Positions 1 to 11,334 of a stretch of DNA of 64,000 nucleotides are shown piece by piece. Positions within the stretch are counted from its first letter, which is position 1, and every line of letters starts with the position of its first letter. This stretch comes from Rhyacophila brunnea (taxonomy: Eukaryota; Arthropoda; Insecta; Trichoptera; Rhyacophilidae): assembly GCA_022495005.1 (NCBI GenBank), contig JAGYXB010002029.1:372001-436000 (forward strand). The letters run 5' to 3'. A program made the translations under genes and the position numbers. Below the pieces are notes generated by a model. The model was not told the origin of the DNA. It ran no database searches and worked only from the letters and a program-made list of their open reading frames with translations.

Positions 1-1365
1 AATTCCACGTGCATCCCAAAATACAGTAGCCATAACCTTACCAGCTGATTTCACGGTTTTCGCCTTCTTTGGACATGGTTCGCCTTTCGCAATCCGCTGC
101 TTTGACTGTTCTTTCGTCTCGGGAGTATAGTGGTGTATCCATGTTTCATCTACAGTCACAAAGCGACGAAAAAATTCATCCGGATTGCGTTGCATGAGCG
201 ACAACAGGGCTTTAGAGGCCACCACCCTAATGCGTTTATTGTCGACTGTGAGCAAACGCGGCACCCATCTTGCAGAAATTTTTTTCATGCCCAATTTGTC
301 ATGTAAAATAGAAATGACGCTACCTTTTGAGATCCTGTAACCTCAATTATCTCACTCAACTTTAATCTTCGGTCACTTAACACCATATCGTGGATTTTAT
401 TGATCATTTTTGGTGTAGTCACCTCTACAGGACGTCCTGAGCGTGGTTCATCCTTTGTTGATGTACGACCACGTTTAAATTCATTTAACCAGTTATAAAT
501 AGTTGCAAGTGAAGGAGCAGATATGCCGTGAACTAAATCCAACTCATTTTTTATTTCCTTTGCTGTTAACCCTTTTATATTAAAATGTTTAACACATTGA
601 TCGCCAACTAGTTTTACATAAAATAGTTAAAAAATGATTATTTGTTTTTAAGGTATTATTTGATAGGTTATGAAAGAATATAATGTTTTTTTTCATTTTG
701 ATGATTTTTCTACGTAAATATTGGTTTTTATGATGTGCCGGCCACATGTGTCCGTCGCGGCGCCAACAAGTTAATTTATTCTATTGCGCCGGGCCGGCCA
801 CTTCGCCGGTCACCTGTCCATATGTGTTGACGAGAGCATGGTGCCATTTCGCGGTCGAATTATATTTAGATTTAGATAGTATAATAAACAGAAAAGGCAC
901 AAATACGGAATAAAAGTTTTCAAATTGGGTAGTATAATACCTGGATACACATAAACTGGAAATATACGTATACATACCTTATAATCATTTTTGTATTCTA
1001 TTTTTTTATTATTTACATATTTTTTATAACTTACATTTTTATAATCTATTTAATTTTTATTTTTATATCAATAAAAACACATTTACAATTTAAAAGGAAA
1101 ACTTTTTTTTTCATTATGTACATTCTTTACATTAGTGAGCCTATATTTTGTGACTGGGAAGACATATTTTCAGGCCAAGTGGCAGTAATATACAGAAGGG
1201 CCATGCCGGTCACCGCGTATCGAAAAATGCACTGCGAGCGTGCCCGCCGGCGCTGTAGAACAACTCTAAGGCAGGTCTTCTTTGCCGGTCACCGGTGACC
1301 CCCATGGCGATCAACGTGTTAATAACAGCTCTAAACTCAATTTTCTCCATTTTCCATTTTTCCAT
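1..1365 (-). pseudogene. mariner transposase, interrupted and frameshifted
   Basis: The N-terminus (MEKIEFRAVI, start 1350 or 1365) is broken by a TTAA-flanked insertion and resumes at 592 as KHFNIKGLTAKEIKNEL. The helix-turn-helix region follows (ATIYNWLNEFKRGRTSTKDE, RSGRPVEV at about 420-500). Near 325-335 a one-base loss shifts the frame: the family expects a glycine-isoleucine-serine-lysine-glycine stretch and the sequence continues correctly in another frame (HDKLGMKKISARWVPRLL). The first catalytic Asp lies in TVDETWIHHYTPE, at about 120-160. The second and third catalytic Asp are beyond the edge. Frameshift plus insertion make this copy inactive. Confidence 0.85.
593..1318. mobile_element. 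piggyBac-like non-autonomous element inside the mariner gene
   Basis: The segment is bounded by TTAA on both sides (589-592 and 1319-1322). Its termini are inverted: CACATTGATCGCCA at the left and the complement of CACGTTGATCGCCA at the right. Removing it together with one TTAA restores an open mariner reading frame across the junction (RAVI then KHFN). That is the clean TTAA target duplication of piggyBac. No transposase is visible inside. The interior has GC-rich subterminal blocks (about 735-860 and 1190-1310) rich in CCGG and GGTCACC motifs. Confidence 0.8.
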
Positions 1366-2143
1366 TCCAAAGCAAATTTTTTTTTTTAAATGTACTGAGA
1401 AACACACAACAACCCGACCAATCTGATTGAAACTTCGCAGCATACTGAATCGGTAGTGCCGCTGCATGAAAACAAACCGCTTACAGTACTAGTCGCGCCA
1501 GCTGTCGGCTTTTCTAAGGACTTATTGACCCACCCTCGTATTATCCTATTTTAATACAAAGACAGAGAATCTGTTAAATTTTGTAAATATCCTCAGTTAC
1601 CGCAAGTTTTAGGAAACATCTTCAAGAAAGATATCTGTCAATTAACATTTTTTTTTCTGTTTTCTAAAAAAGTGATGTTGATTTAAAGATATCTTTTAAG
1701 TGTGAAGGAAGGTGCGCGAATCCTTTTTCTGTCATTACACAATATGACGCCTAACATACACCTTTCCATGCCACATTGTGATTCACATAAATTCTGAATT
1801 TCTCTGTTTCTGAGAGACTAAGTTTCGCATGCCAACGTAGCAGACGTTGGTTAAACACCTGGAGCGCTTAAGGCACAATGGGAGGTGGTCATTCTTGTCA
1901 TGTCTATGGTCACTAATCAGATGTCCGAGTGCACTTCATTATTGATATTATTTACTTGCATATTATTATTTATTAAAATAATGAATAAAGTCAGGCGACT
2001 ATTCCGCCATGTTTCCATTTCACTCATGATTCAATAATATGATTCAAAGTCATCAGGTCAGCGAGTTTTGGACATTAGTGTCTATACCAATACAGATATT
2101 GCCTGTTTTTACCTTTCCATTAATATGTATTGTCTCGTTTCAG

Positions 2144-2215
2144 GTTCAAATAAAAACACTGGAACAGAGCAACAACGCCCTCCTCAATAAGAGACGGAAC
2201 AAAGCGACCGCTTAA
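2144..2215 (+). CDS. probable terminal exon of a gene entering from the left; hypothetical
   Basis: A strong 3' splice site (pyrimidine-rich tract ending in TTTCAG at 2138-2143) is followed by an open phase-0 frame of 23 codons and a TAA at 2213-2215. The peptide, VQIKTLEQSNNALLNKRRNK plus ATA, is charged and heptad-like, as at the end of a coiled coil or leucine zipper. Base composition rises sharply in GC here compared with the AT-rich surroundings. The other two frames close within 48 bases. No upstream exon can be seen in the window, so the family is unknown. It could also be a chance acceptor. Confidence 0.42.
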   Translation, partial: VQIKTLEQSNNALLNKRRNKATA

Positions 2216-2500
2216 ACATCGCCGCATCTCAGATGCTGTACAACCGCCTTGCGTGCAATTAAACGTCCACTCGCCCTACCCTCAAACATGATGTGGGCCA
2301 GGGTTTACATATTCGCTGTAGTCTTCGGTCTCTTGTCTCTTATTCTCTCCTCCTTTCAATGCCGCCACGCCCCGGCCGTTCAAGGCGTCGCCTCGAAGGT
2401 GCCTTGTGTTATTTCGAAGTGTCTCATGACACTCGGAGGATTCAACGGAGGACAATATTTTTTAATAGGCTTTATAGTTATAATAGTTGAAAAATGATTA
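2216..2500 (+). other. GC-rich tract, possible 3' UTR or further coding
   Basis: About 240 bases with far higher GC than the flanks follow the candidate terminal exon. An open frame at 2289-2497 would encode MMWARVYIFAVVFGLLSLIL, a hydrophobic segment, then a Cys-rich stretch. It is in the same frame as the exon above but separated from it by the TAA. No canonical AATAAA is present close by. Function is not assigned. Confidence 0.3.
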
Positions 2501-4529
2501 ATTTTATTTACACGTAAAATATTAATAAGCGAGTGTGTGACACCATTAATACATTAGAACCTCATCCAATGTACATCTCATGGATTTGCAATGACATAGT
2601 AAGTTCGAAACACCATTTTAAGGCATATTAAACTTTGTTTTTAAATGCAAATGTCAAATCACAATCACATCCGGTGAAAGGAATTTTGTATCAAGATATC
2701 TTTTACACCTTCATTGTGGCAATTAAGGTAAACGTTTATCATTCACAGGTTTTGATTATTAATAAGTTTCCATGATGTAAATAGATGTCATCGGTGAATT
2801 AACCGTTAAAACATAGATGGAACAATTCGTACCGTGAGTGTAAAACCATGACGTGCAAATTTTTCAATTTCGAGATTAAATGCGAAACAAATCTAAAGTC
2901 GTGAACTTGATAATCTAAAAGTGAAGTAAATGAAAGAACATGCAACATAATGTAGATATAAACCAAATATTATGGTTTTTTTTAGAAACTCAATTTGTCC
3001 TAACAAAACGAAGACTTCAAACCCTAATATATCCAAAATATGTCTTTTTACACTCACGGTGCGAATTATTAAAAGACAGCAATATTTGATGTCCGTCTCG
3101 ATGACTTCTGAATGATTCTTCTCAACAAAAACCAATGTAGAAAGTGAATACCGTCCACTGAGGGTAGGTACTTTAAGAAAAGTGATTTTTTTAATAGTTT
3201 TGTACTATTCAATAAGAATAAATAGCGCTTGCGATGGACAAGTGATAACGGGTCCCCTTATGAAATGTTAAATCCCAGGTGTTGAGAATTCATTTGCAGT
3301 TTTACAATTTGTATTTGAGAGGCTAATGTCCACTCGAAAAAAAATTTTAAGGAACCCACATAGAGCTAATGAAATAAACGTAAGAATTGAGGTATAGAGC
3401 CTGAAGATGCCGAAGGGTGTTACCCGGGTCGTTAAAACCGATTCCTATGATGTAATATAAAATTCTTAACAATTGGAAATTAAAACTCGTTTCAACAAAC
3501 CGATTGCAAATTAAGTAATACATGGAAACCACAATGGTGAATATTTAATCGGTGACTTTTCCTGTATTATTTTCAGAAAAGCGTGACTGGCTTGGTTATT
3601 TCCTGTAGATTATATAAAATTATGATACAGGAGATGACATAATCTAATTTTGCATAGGTATTATGCATATATTATTGACATTTAAAAATGATTCTGACGT
3701 TTTCAATTGATGCCATTCATCAGTATGAGGCGGCTTGCAGCCAATCAGGTTTTAAATTGTTATTGTGCAGCTAACTTCATGGTAGTCACAATTTTTGTGC
3801 ATACGAGCATTTCTGTAATAAATAATATAGTGATAAAATTTCACACCCCCTTGCTTATTTTTCATACTATCATGGGGCTCGGCAATTGAAGACTGACCGC
3901 ATTCCCATCTAGTTTAATTTTCTTACATAACATAAGACTCTTTTTGACTCGTACAAACTATTCGTTCAATCTACGTTGTTTTTATTGAGAAAAATCATTC
4001 TTGCTTCATTTGGCTCGATATGACTCCAATCTGTTTAGCAGGATGGACAGGCATATTATGAGCATCTGGATTTCATGAAATGTCTCCAATCTAGATTATA
4101 TAAGTGCAAATATATTGAAAGACAGCAGAGGACGTGTTTTGATTATTCATAAATTATTATGTGTCTTTAATGACATGGCAACATTATTTTATACGCAAAA
4201 TGTATTAAAATGACAAGGTCAACAATGATAATAAATAGGGTCAGTAGGAAATTGGCAAAATATAATTATTTTTAGTATAATGTTGTGTGCAACCCTCGAA
4301 AAAAATTGTGAGTCATAATTAGTAGTTTTAGGACAAAACTGTGCTATGTATTTTGATATTCTTTCAAAATTGCATAAAATTGCTAGAATGAATGACTTAT
4401 TCCATTTTCAATAATTTCATATACCAATCTGGAAACTTAGTTATAAAGGAAATCACTGTATAACAATAAATAATTTCTATACAAATCCATAGAACTTCCA
4501 TAGGATCTGTTATGATTTTAGACAAAAAT
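2500..4529. other. AT-rich intergenic DNA with one inverted-repeat element
   Basis: No credible exon was seen. It contains the 244-bp inverted-repeat element at 2824-3067. It also has a short motif near 3400-3450 (CCTGAAGATGCCGAAGG with GGGTCG and AAAACC downstream) of a kind seen at the ends of some insect retroelements. Confidence 0.4.
2824..3067. mobile_element. MITE-like inverted-repeat element
   Basis: The two ends are inverted copies of 22 bases differing at one position: AATTCGTACCGTGAGTG at 2824 and, on the other strand, AATTCGCACCGTGAGTG at 3067. They are separated by about 200 AT-rich bases without coding capacity. The target duplication is not clear, so the superfamily is left open. 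Confidence 0.6.
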
Positions 4530-4534
4530 AATTA

Positions 4535-4995
4535 CAAGATAAAAAGAACTTTTTATATACATTTTTAAATTTTTTGTTGAATTATTATGCTCAATATGCT
4601 CAAACTTGTACTTGATAAGAAGTAAATAAAAAACAAACAAACAAACAAATATAGAATACTGAAATGTCATTTTGACATTTCATTTTGATATCCATAGTAA
4701 CGCACGTATATATTAATAATTTAGTTGCTAGGACCACCCCCTTAGCAACCAATAATAGTCTTTTACTTTTTACGATTTTTCTGAAATAACTTTCCATACA
4801 AAACAGAATTAACTGAAAATGAATTCAATTCTGCTTAAAGATGGCTAAAAGTATTAAAAGAATGCATTGGCATCGTGTTCTGATATATTCTACAAGTTTC
4901 AAATGTCTAGCTAGTTGGGAAGTTAATTAAAAATCGATTGCAAGATTTGTACTGGACAAACAACCACCGGACAAACAAGAATACGAGCTATTAAA
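4535..4995. repeat. dispersed repeat R1, copy 1
   Basis: About 450 bases recur near 46786-47770 and at 62600-62987 with high similarity. Shared landmarks are AAAAAGAACTTTTTATATAC, CCATAGTAACGCACGTATA, TTGCTAGGACCACC followed by TTAGCAACC (a small hairpin), and AAGATGGCTAAAAGTATTAA. There is no coding capacity and no clear terminal repeats. The family is unclassified; it could be a SINE or a non-autonomous DNA element. Confidence 0.7.
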
Positions 4996-5836
4996 AATGT
5001 AAAATAGAAAAGTTTTTAGTTGAAATTGCATTTTATTGACAACCACATTACAAAAATAAATGCGTTTTTTATCGGGATGAATTTGATGTAAGATGTTAAT
5101 TCCTTGTTTGAAACGAGAAAGTGCTCATGAGAAATTCATTTCTCGAATTTTATACGTTGTTAATATTACGCATCCGATCCAAATATTTGTATTGTTAATT
5201 TTTAAGCAAACATGTTTTTACAGGTGTAATTTTTTTCCTCATGTCAAAAGGCGATTATTGCGAAAAGGTGTGTAACAGCATAGTTTAAAAGGAGAGATAG
5301 TCTCCGATTTCAGTTTGCCATTGTTAAGTTTGCCATCCCTTTTGTAAATTTGTGTATTGATGTTAGCAGTGATTTTTTCTTTATATAATTAAGTATTTCT
5401 AGCAAACTATTCACAGATTGCAAGTGAGTAATTTTCGAGGGTTGAATGTGTACATCGTAAATGAATTGTCACTATATCGTACATATGAATATGAATGGTT
5501 TTTATTTCTCATAGTATGTTCTATTATGTTTTTAAAAAAATTATTTAAATTCAGATAACTCGAATCGCATATATTTTTTCAACACCCTTCCCCATCTTGT
5601 TTATATCGACAGAAACTGTCACAAATTGTCAACATGGACAAATAAAATATATGGTTAGTTATCATAGAAAAAATATGAAAACAACATAACACAAGTTGAT
5701 ACATAGTAGGATAATATGTTAAATTCTATATTGCATAATTTGTATATTTTTTGATTTTATTTATTTAAGGACACAATATGGCACTAATTGTCATGAAGTT
5801 GTTTTAAAATTTGATTTAATATTTATATATACAAAC
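4996..5836. other. AT-rich intergenic DNA
   Basis: No exon, RNA gene or repeat recognised. Only short chance open frames occur. Confidence 0.4.
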
Positions 5837-6308
5837 CAGTAGCGAAGGGTGGAGGGTGAATAGTGCACATTAAACTTTGTTAGTCATACATATTTGTTTT
5901 TATTGAACTAAGACCGCAATTTACAGATGGTGTTGGTTAGTTTTTAAAAATCAATTAAACCTTGCCTAAACCAAACCATAATAGTTTTGGCATACTTTGG
6001 GCGATACGACAAAATTGTGCACACTTTTTCATTCATACTTATTTGTTTTCATTAGATTAAGAATACATATTACACATATTGTTGATTATTTTTTTTAAAT
6101 TCAAGTCCTGCCTAACCATACTATAATAAATAAAAAATATTATTCTATCTATAAAATGTCCAAAAGTTATGCATGACTTAAAAAAAATTAACCAATAATA
6201 TGTTTAATGTATTCTTAATCCAACGAAAACAAATAAGTATGAATGATAAAGTTTAGTTTGCACTTTTTATGGTGGATCTTAATAGCCTACCTCCACCCTT
6301 CGCCACTT
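5837..6308. mobile_element. hAT MITE, family B (CAGTGGCGAAGGGTGG ends), copy 1
   Basis: The left end CAGTAGCGAAGGGTGGAGG and the right end CCTCCACCCTTCGCCACTT are inverted copies. Flanks are ATACAAAC and ATACAACC, an 8-bp target duplication with one mismatch, diagnostic of hAT. Internal sequence also folds back. It matches the copy at 42110-42704. Related ends occur at 54826 and 63800. Confidence 0.85.
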
Positions 6309-6508
6309 ATACAACCACATACTAGAGATTTTTATTACATTTTTAGAAGAAAAATAATAATTTAGCGAGACTTGGTTAATTGATAAAATATGTAAATTTT
6401 TACAATATGTTAAGCTAAGAAAACAATTAAAATGTTAAGAGGTGATAAAATAAAACTATTGACATTGCTTGATGGAAGCCATATGTAAATATTATGTTCT
6501 TTTCTTTC

Positions 6509-6562
6509 GACCATGTCCGATCCTAATAGGATCATATGGGCCTCCAAGGAGTGGAGGTTTGT
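6509..6562 (+). repeat. short dispersed module, copy 1
   Basis: About 50 bases (GACCATGTCCGATCCTAATA, then GGATCATATGGGCCTCC and a CCTCC/GGAGG hairpin) recur almost exactly at 57420-57471. Neither copy has further shared flank that I could see. Confidence 0.65.
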
Positions 6563-6705
6563 ACTCTTTCATAATTCCATGATTATGAAATGCGTATTCT
6601 TCCATTGGAAAATCATTATGATAAACTTTTTGTCATTTAGTATTTTAATTGCAATGAAGATCTGGAATGTTAAAACTTGGGTCATAATTGACATAGTGTG
6701 TTTAA

Positions 6706-8235
6706 CCCGATCGCCGCGGATGGGACATATGTTGTTTTTTACATAAGCTCTGATACTGGGCGGATGTCGCAACTGTTGATATCGAAAATTGAAATGTCGG
6801 TAAAGTAGGAAATACTTCACGCATAGTATTGATTTTTGTATTTAAAAATGCTCTGATTCGTGTTCGTACCGCCATATTGATAACTTTGTCAAAAATATGT
6901 TGTTTTAATTTCATAAACATCGATCTTTCGAACCCCCTCGATCTATTGAGATTCGCCGGTACGATTGCATCAGTTCAAATCTACGCGGTATTTTTCGCGG
7001 CTGCGCAGTAGGTATACAAAATATATTTCATTCGAGTTGAGTGTGCGCCGAGTATTTACCGTGTAAAGTTGAATATTCACCGCGATTTTTACATCATGTG
7101 CGGGAATACGAAAAAGACAACCAAAAAACAAAAAGAAATTTGTCGTAATATTTCTAAAAATGTACTTGAACTTGTGTTCTGGATTATGTCATTTATTACT
7201 CATGTGTCTCCCCAATTGTTTCAAAGTCATAAATCAAGCTCATTATTGAAAGTCGTAAATATTTAGTAAAGATGCGTCCACACGGAATGAAAAAATATAT
7301 ATTATTATATTTTAGAGGATTGCGAGTTTTACCAATAAATTACGAATTACTATGAAGGAATATATAAAACGTATAAATTTTTGATAAAAAACACACGGGT
7401 AGGTATACAATATAATATAAAATATAAATCATGGAATATTGACTTTTCAACTATATTACATATTATCTTCGCGTGCAATTTAATGCTTATAAATTTTTAA
7501 AACCTTACCCAAAAAAATGTTTTTATATAGCACTTGGAAATATTTACGCAATTTAAAAAATAAATATTGTTTTTTTTATAAAACATAAAATGACAATCAC
7601 TAACATAACACAATGCTCAATAAAACTGAAAAGTAATCTACAAAATCCAAGTTTCACTAAAAAAAAAAATAACAAAAAAATTATTATAATATTTTCAACC
7701 AATGTGGACTCACCTTTACGTTTAAATTAGTATGGCCCATAAAACATGTAAAATACTGACACAATCTATGCCACGAAATAAAACTGGTGACTAGCATCCA
7801 ATTTTAATGGATTTGTCATCAATAAAACTTACACTAATTAACAATAATTCATAAGTCACCAATAAAAGCTATTATTTTCAATAATTTTTATGGCATTTTT
7901 AAGTGTTTTTAACAGAGTAAAATAAATTTAGTCAGTGATTAATGTCTTCATCGGCGCACTTGTTTTGAAGTCGAGTGGTTTGTCATCGAAAATGGCCACA
8001 GAGTTTATCATAACAAAGCAATACGGTAGATTTTGTTAAAGTAAACACAGCTAAATACAACACTAAATTATGTGTTTTAGTGTGGCACTTGGATCCTTAT
8101 GTATCTAGGCATGATAACAGTTGTACCCACAATTTTTAACTGCCGTATTTATTATAAAACAGCGAAGAATAACATTTCGAAAAACCTACCGCGGACAGTA
8201 TATCTTTTGTATGGAAACTTAACGCGCCGATCGGG
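6706..8235. mobile_element. piggyBac-like element, 1.53 kb, no intact transposase
   Basis: TTAA at 6702-6705 and 8236-8239 flanks a segment beginning CCCGATCGCCGCG and ending with the complement of CCCGATCGGCGCG. Terminal repeats starting CCC with a TTAA target duplication are the hallmark of piggyBac. The interior is AT-rich with only short open frames (longest about 65 codons at 7069-7266), none resembling a DDE transposase. It is therefore probably a non-autonomous or decayed copy. Confidence 0.8.
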
Positions 8236-8441
8236 TTAAGAAATATACGAATATTGAATCGATTTGAGTTTAAATTATGGTATTTCTAATAAAATTTTTC
8301 TTTCATATAAACAACCGATGAATGAAATGATGAAATTGATTTGACTCACTTTTTTAAGTGATGTCTGATATTTTACAAAATTAACATGTGCCAGTCATAG
8401 ATTAATACAACGGTAACTTACATAATTTGGAACAACCATAA

Positions 8442-8611
8442 GCGCCGGCTAGACGCTCATGCTTGACCACAAGCTTACCTGCGCAAACCTGTTTGTATCG
8501 GGAAGCCCGTGTGTATGGTCAGGAAAACTGTACTCGCAAACCAAAAAGCGCTGTAAAAGTATTCCGTATTTTTATACCGCCCAGGCAAGTCACTGCCGTC
8601 TAGCCCGGTGC
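8442..8611. mobile_element. small inverted-repeat element
   Basis: The ends GCGCCGGCTAGACG and the complement of GCACCGGGCTAGACG face each other across 170 bases that are richer in GC than their surroundings. No convincing target duplication is visible, so it is only called a MITE-like element. Confidence 0.5.
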
Positions 8612-8634
8612 ATTAGAAACATACTTTCCCATTA

Positions 8635-8833
8635 GAAAAAATCATAGAATTTCACTGTACCGAATGCGGCTTGAACCCACACACATCACAATCTATATAA
8701 TTTAAGATACCGATACAATTTGATTGATAAATCGATGTATCTATTAAATTGTATCAGCAAAGCTTACCATACAGATCGCGATAGACATGGGTTCACACCC
8801 CATTCACTACACAATAAAATTCTTAGGTTTTTC
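8635..8833. mobile_element. inverted-repeat element with ~48-bp arms
   Basis: The arms begin GAAAAAATCATAGAATTTCA at the left and, on the other strand, GAAAAACCTAAGAATTTTAT at the right. They remain alignable to TTGAACCCA and TGTGAACCCA. A second, inner hairpin lies at about 8708-8753 (GATACAATTT ... AAATTGTATC). It is non-coding. The arms carry a tRNA B-box-like GAACCC core, which may be chance. Confidence 0.55.
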
Positions 8834-10500
8834 AAATTATGATTTTTTGCATTTTTTAAATCTTGTGTCCACAAGTGACACAAGGCTACTGGACATCGGG
8901 ATAACTGGACGATAAATAACTGGACACAGCAGGAAATGCATCAAGAAATACATGTATGCTACGATTTGAAGCAGCAAGTAAAGTAGACAAGCAAGTCTAA
9001 TATAAAATATCTACTTATACTAATAGCACCTGTACACGTGCATGGATTTACTGGCAGCAATAATGTGTATTTTAAACTATTGTGACAATAACTATTTACA
9101 CGTAAAAGTCCTGACTCCAATCTCATTCTTCAAGAGTGAGCAAAACGCGATGTTGTCATTTTATAGTACTATTTGACAGGTAGTAAAAATCAGTTAACCT
9201 CGAAATTTGTTCGCAGTTGCCGGTAGGTTCGCCAATATCGTTCTACTGCGCAGGTGCAGATTCAAAAATTCTCAACTGTCGCATGAAAATTCAGAAACTT
9301 CCGAACTTTTTTCATTCATGCATGCAATCTTGCAACTGCAGGATAATACATGTTTATACATACATTTTCTTGTTATGGCCGCGATAATACATACTGTCAG
9401 CAGTATATCTATGCACATGTAAACAGGATATAATGCGAGGTTTATGGTTAATGGTGTGATTTCACCTTCCAATCTTTCACTGAACTGCATCGATAATGTG
9501 CAATTATATTTGCTGTTTCAAATTGCACAAAATAGATCAACACACTTTCAGTGGATACAAAAATATTACACCTATCTACTTTCAAATTCTATGGTTTAAT
9601 TTGCGTAACGTATATGTTTTTCTTTACCCATTTGATTCATCTGTGTACCATCCACATGTCCATCACTCAGTTGTCCCATTGTTCAGTTAACCTGACATCC
9701 AGTTGGTAGTGCTGAATCGTCCTAGATTCTCACCATCAAAGTACATTCCTGTACTAGCTTTTTTAATTACTTCTAGGACCTATTTTGACTAACTTTTTCT
9801 TCGTACACTAATTAATTTAATTTACCATTTTCATTTTATTATAGTAACATTATCATTAGGTTTAATTTTTTTTGTTTAGACTTTCTATGAATAATAAATT
9901 TTATTGTTAAGTTTCACGTTTTGGAACAATTAATTAAAATTTATGAGACAGGCTGAAATTATATAGGTAGTAGTGTCAGTTGTTATTTTTGATCTCATTC
10001 ACACATTGTAATTTTACTTAAGTATTTGCTCAAGTGTCAAAAATTCATTTACACAGTTCTTACTTGACACATAAGGGAAAATAGTATTGTCTAATGGAAT
10101 ATATTATATTTTACTCTAATAAGTCAGAATATTTTTTATTATAAATAGATATAATAGCTAAACGAGTGATAGAAGCGTATAATGTTTATAACAATTTTAA
10201 CTTCTACATAGAATCGTAAAAATCCAAAATAAAATAAAACTATTGTTTGATACTATCTGAAGTCAATTGATCGTATTATCGTAATTGTATTATTGGAATT
10301 TACGAAAATACATGGTTTTTGAAGGCAAACTTTTTATGCACGGGTACATGAAAATTCCTTGAAGTGTGAATCCCACTGATCTGTGATGAAAAACTGTCAT
10401 GATTTACTCGACAAATGAAATGGGAGGTGGGTCGATATGTAGACCTTTCAATTAGCATGCCATTCCGGCTATTGGGTTAAAACAATCTCTTATGTATATA
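8834..10500. other. AT-rich intergenic DNA
   Basis: No exon or recognisable repeat. The short open frames at 9207-9490 overlap on both strands and lack splice or family support. Confidence 0.4.
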
Positions 10501-11334
10501 TGTTACGCTGAGTGTGCGAAATTGACTATTACATGAAATGGGCAAAATTTTGCCTAAATCATGAAAAATGCAAGCCCGTTGCTTTATTCATGAATTAGAC
10601 AAAATATCTGGCGAGTGTGTGAATTCGGCAGTAATTTTTCTGCCTAGATCATGCATTGGACAAATAAGATAGTAGCGCTACGGTGATATTTTTTGCAACT
10701 AAACTAAATGTGTCAAATGCTCATGCATTGGTCAAAATGTACGTATATTATCTATGGTCAAAATAGATGATCGCGCTCCGGTGGTGTTTTTTGCAACTAA
10801 TCAAACTAACCAAATGTGTCAAATGTCATTGATTATAATTTAAAAATTTACCAATCAATAACTAGGTACAATGACGTTTATATCCATTTACTATGCGCAA
10901 AAAAAATCTAGAACTATAATATGATAACGGAAGAATTTTATTGAGAGGTATTTTCGCGATTTGATTCGTGCTTGGGTATCAATCGTGCAATGGTCGATTG
11001 TATGTTTGTGATAGCTTGTTGACACTTTTTAGCTAACCTCAAAATGGACATTCAGTTGAACAATTTAATTCAGAATTACAAAACCTAACCTAACCTAACC
11101 TAATAATAATAATATTATATTATGTCCAATTATAACTAATAAAACCATCCGTATTAAATTTACTTTTTCTTCTGTTACGTTGACAGTTTAAGAATTCCAT
11201 ACCCTGGCGAATTCATGTACTCTGCAGAAAATTTACCTAATTCATGAATAAGGCAACAGGCTTGACTATTACATGAATTAGCCAACATTTTGCCTATTTC
11301 ATGTAATAGTCAATTTCGCACATTCGGCGTAACA
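10501..11334. mobile_element. DNA element with ~130-bp terminal inverted repeats
   Basis: The left end starts TGTTACGCTGAGTGTGCGAA; the right end, on the other strand, starts TGTTACGCCGAATGTGCGAA. The two arms remain alignable for about 130 bases, with repeated ATTCATGAATTAG-like and ACTATTACATGAA motifs. TA (or TATA) flanks both ends. Inside are two diverged direct copies of an approximately 65-base unit (about 10660-10725 and 10755-10825, ending GCAACTAA...AAATGTGTCAAATG) and an (AACCT)4 run. No coding sequence, so it is non-autonomous. Superfamily uncertain. Confidence 0.7.
11082..11103. repeat. (AACCT)4 insect telomere-type repeat, interstitial
   Basis: Four tandem CCTAA units, followed by TAA repeats. 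The complement TTAGG is the telomere repeat of most insect orders. Here it is short and inside a transposable element, so it is not a telomere. Confidence 0.8.

Larger units (their letters stand above)
1..1538 (-). mobile_element. mariner-family DNA transposon, 5' part, cut by window edge
   Basis: A Tc1/mariner element read on the minus strand. Its 5' end is at about 1538, where the minus strand begins TACGAGGGTGGGTCAATAAG next to a TA dinucleotide, as expected for a mariner terminal repeat and target site. The transposase gene starts near 1365 and runs off the left edge. The element is split by a 726-bp insertion at 593-1318. The 3' half and 3' terminal repeat lie outside the window. Confidence 0.8.

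Noticed and set aside
7069..7266. 65-codon frame as a small gene
   Set aside because: It lies inside the TTAA-flanked piggyBac-like element, is Lys/Ser-rich without recognisable motifs and lacks splice or promoter context.
11082..11103. A chromosome end
   Set aside because: Only four AACCT units, internal to a transposable element with unique DNA on both sides.
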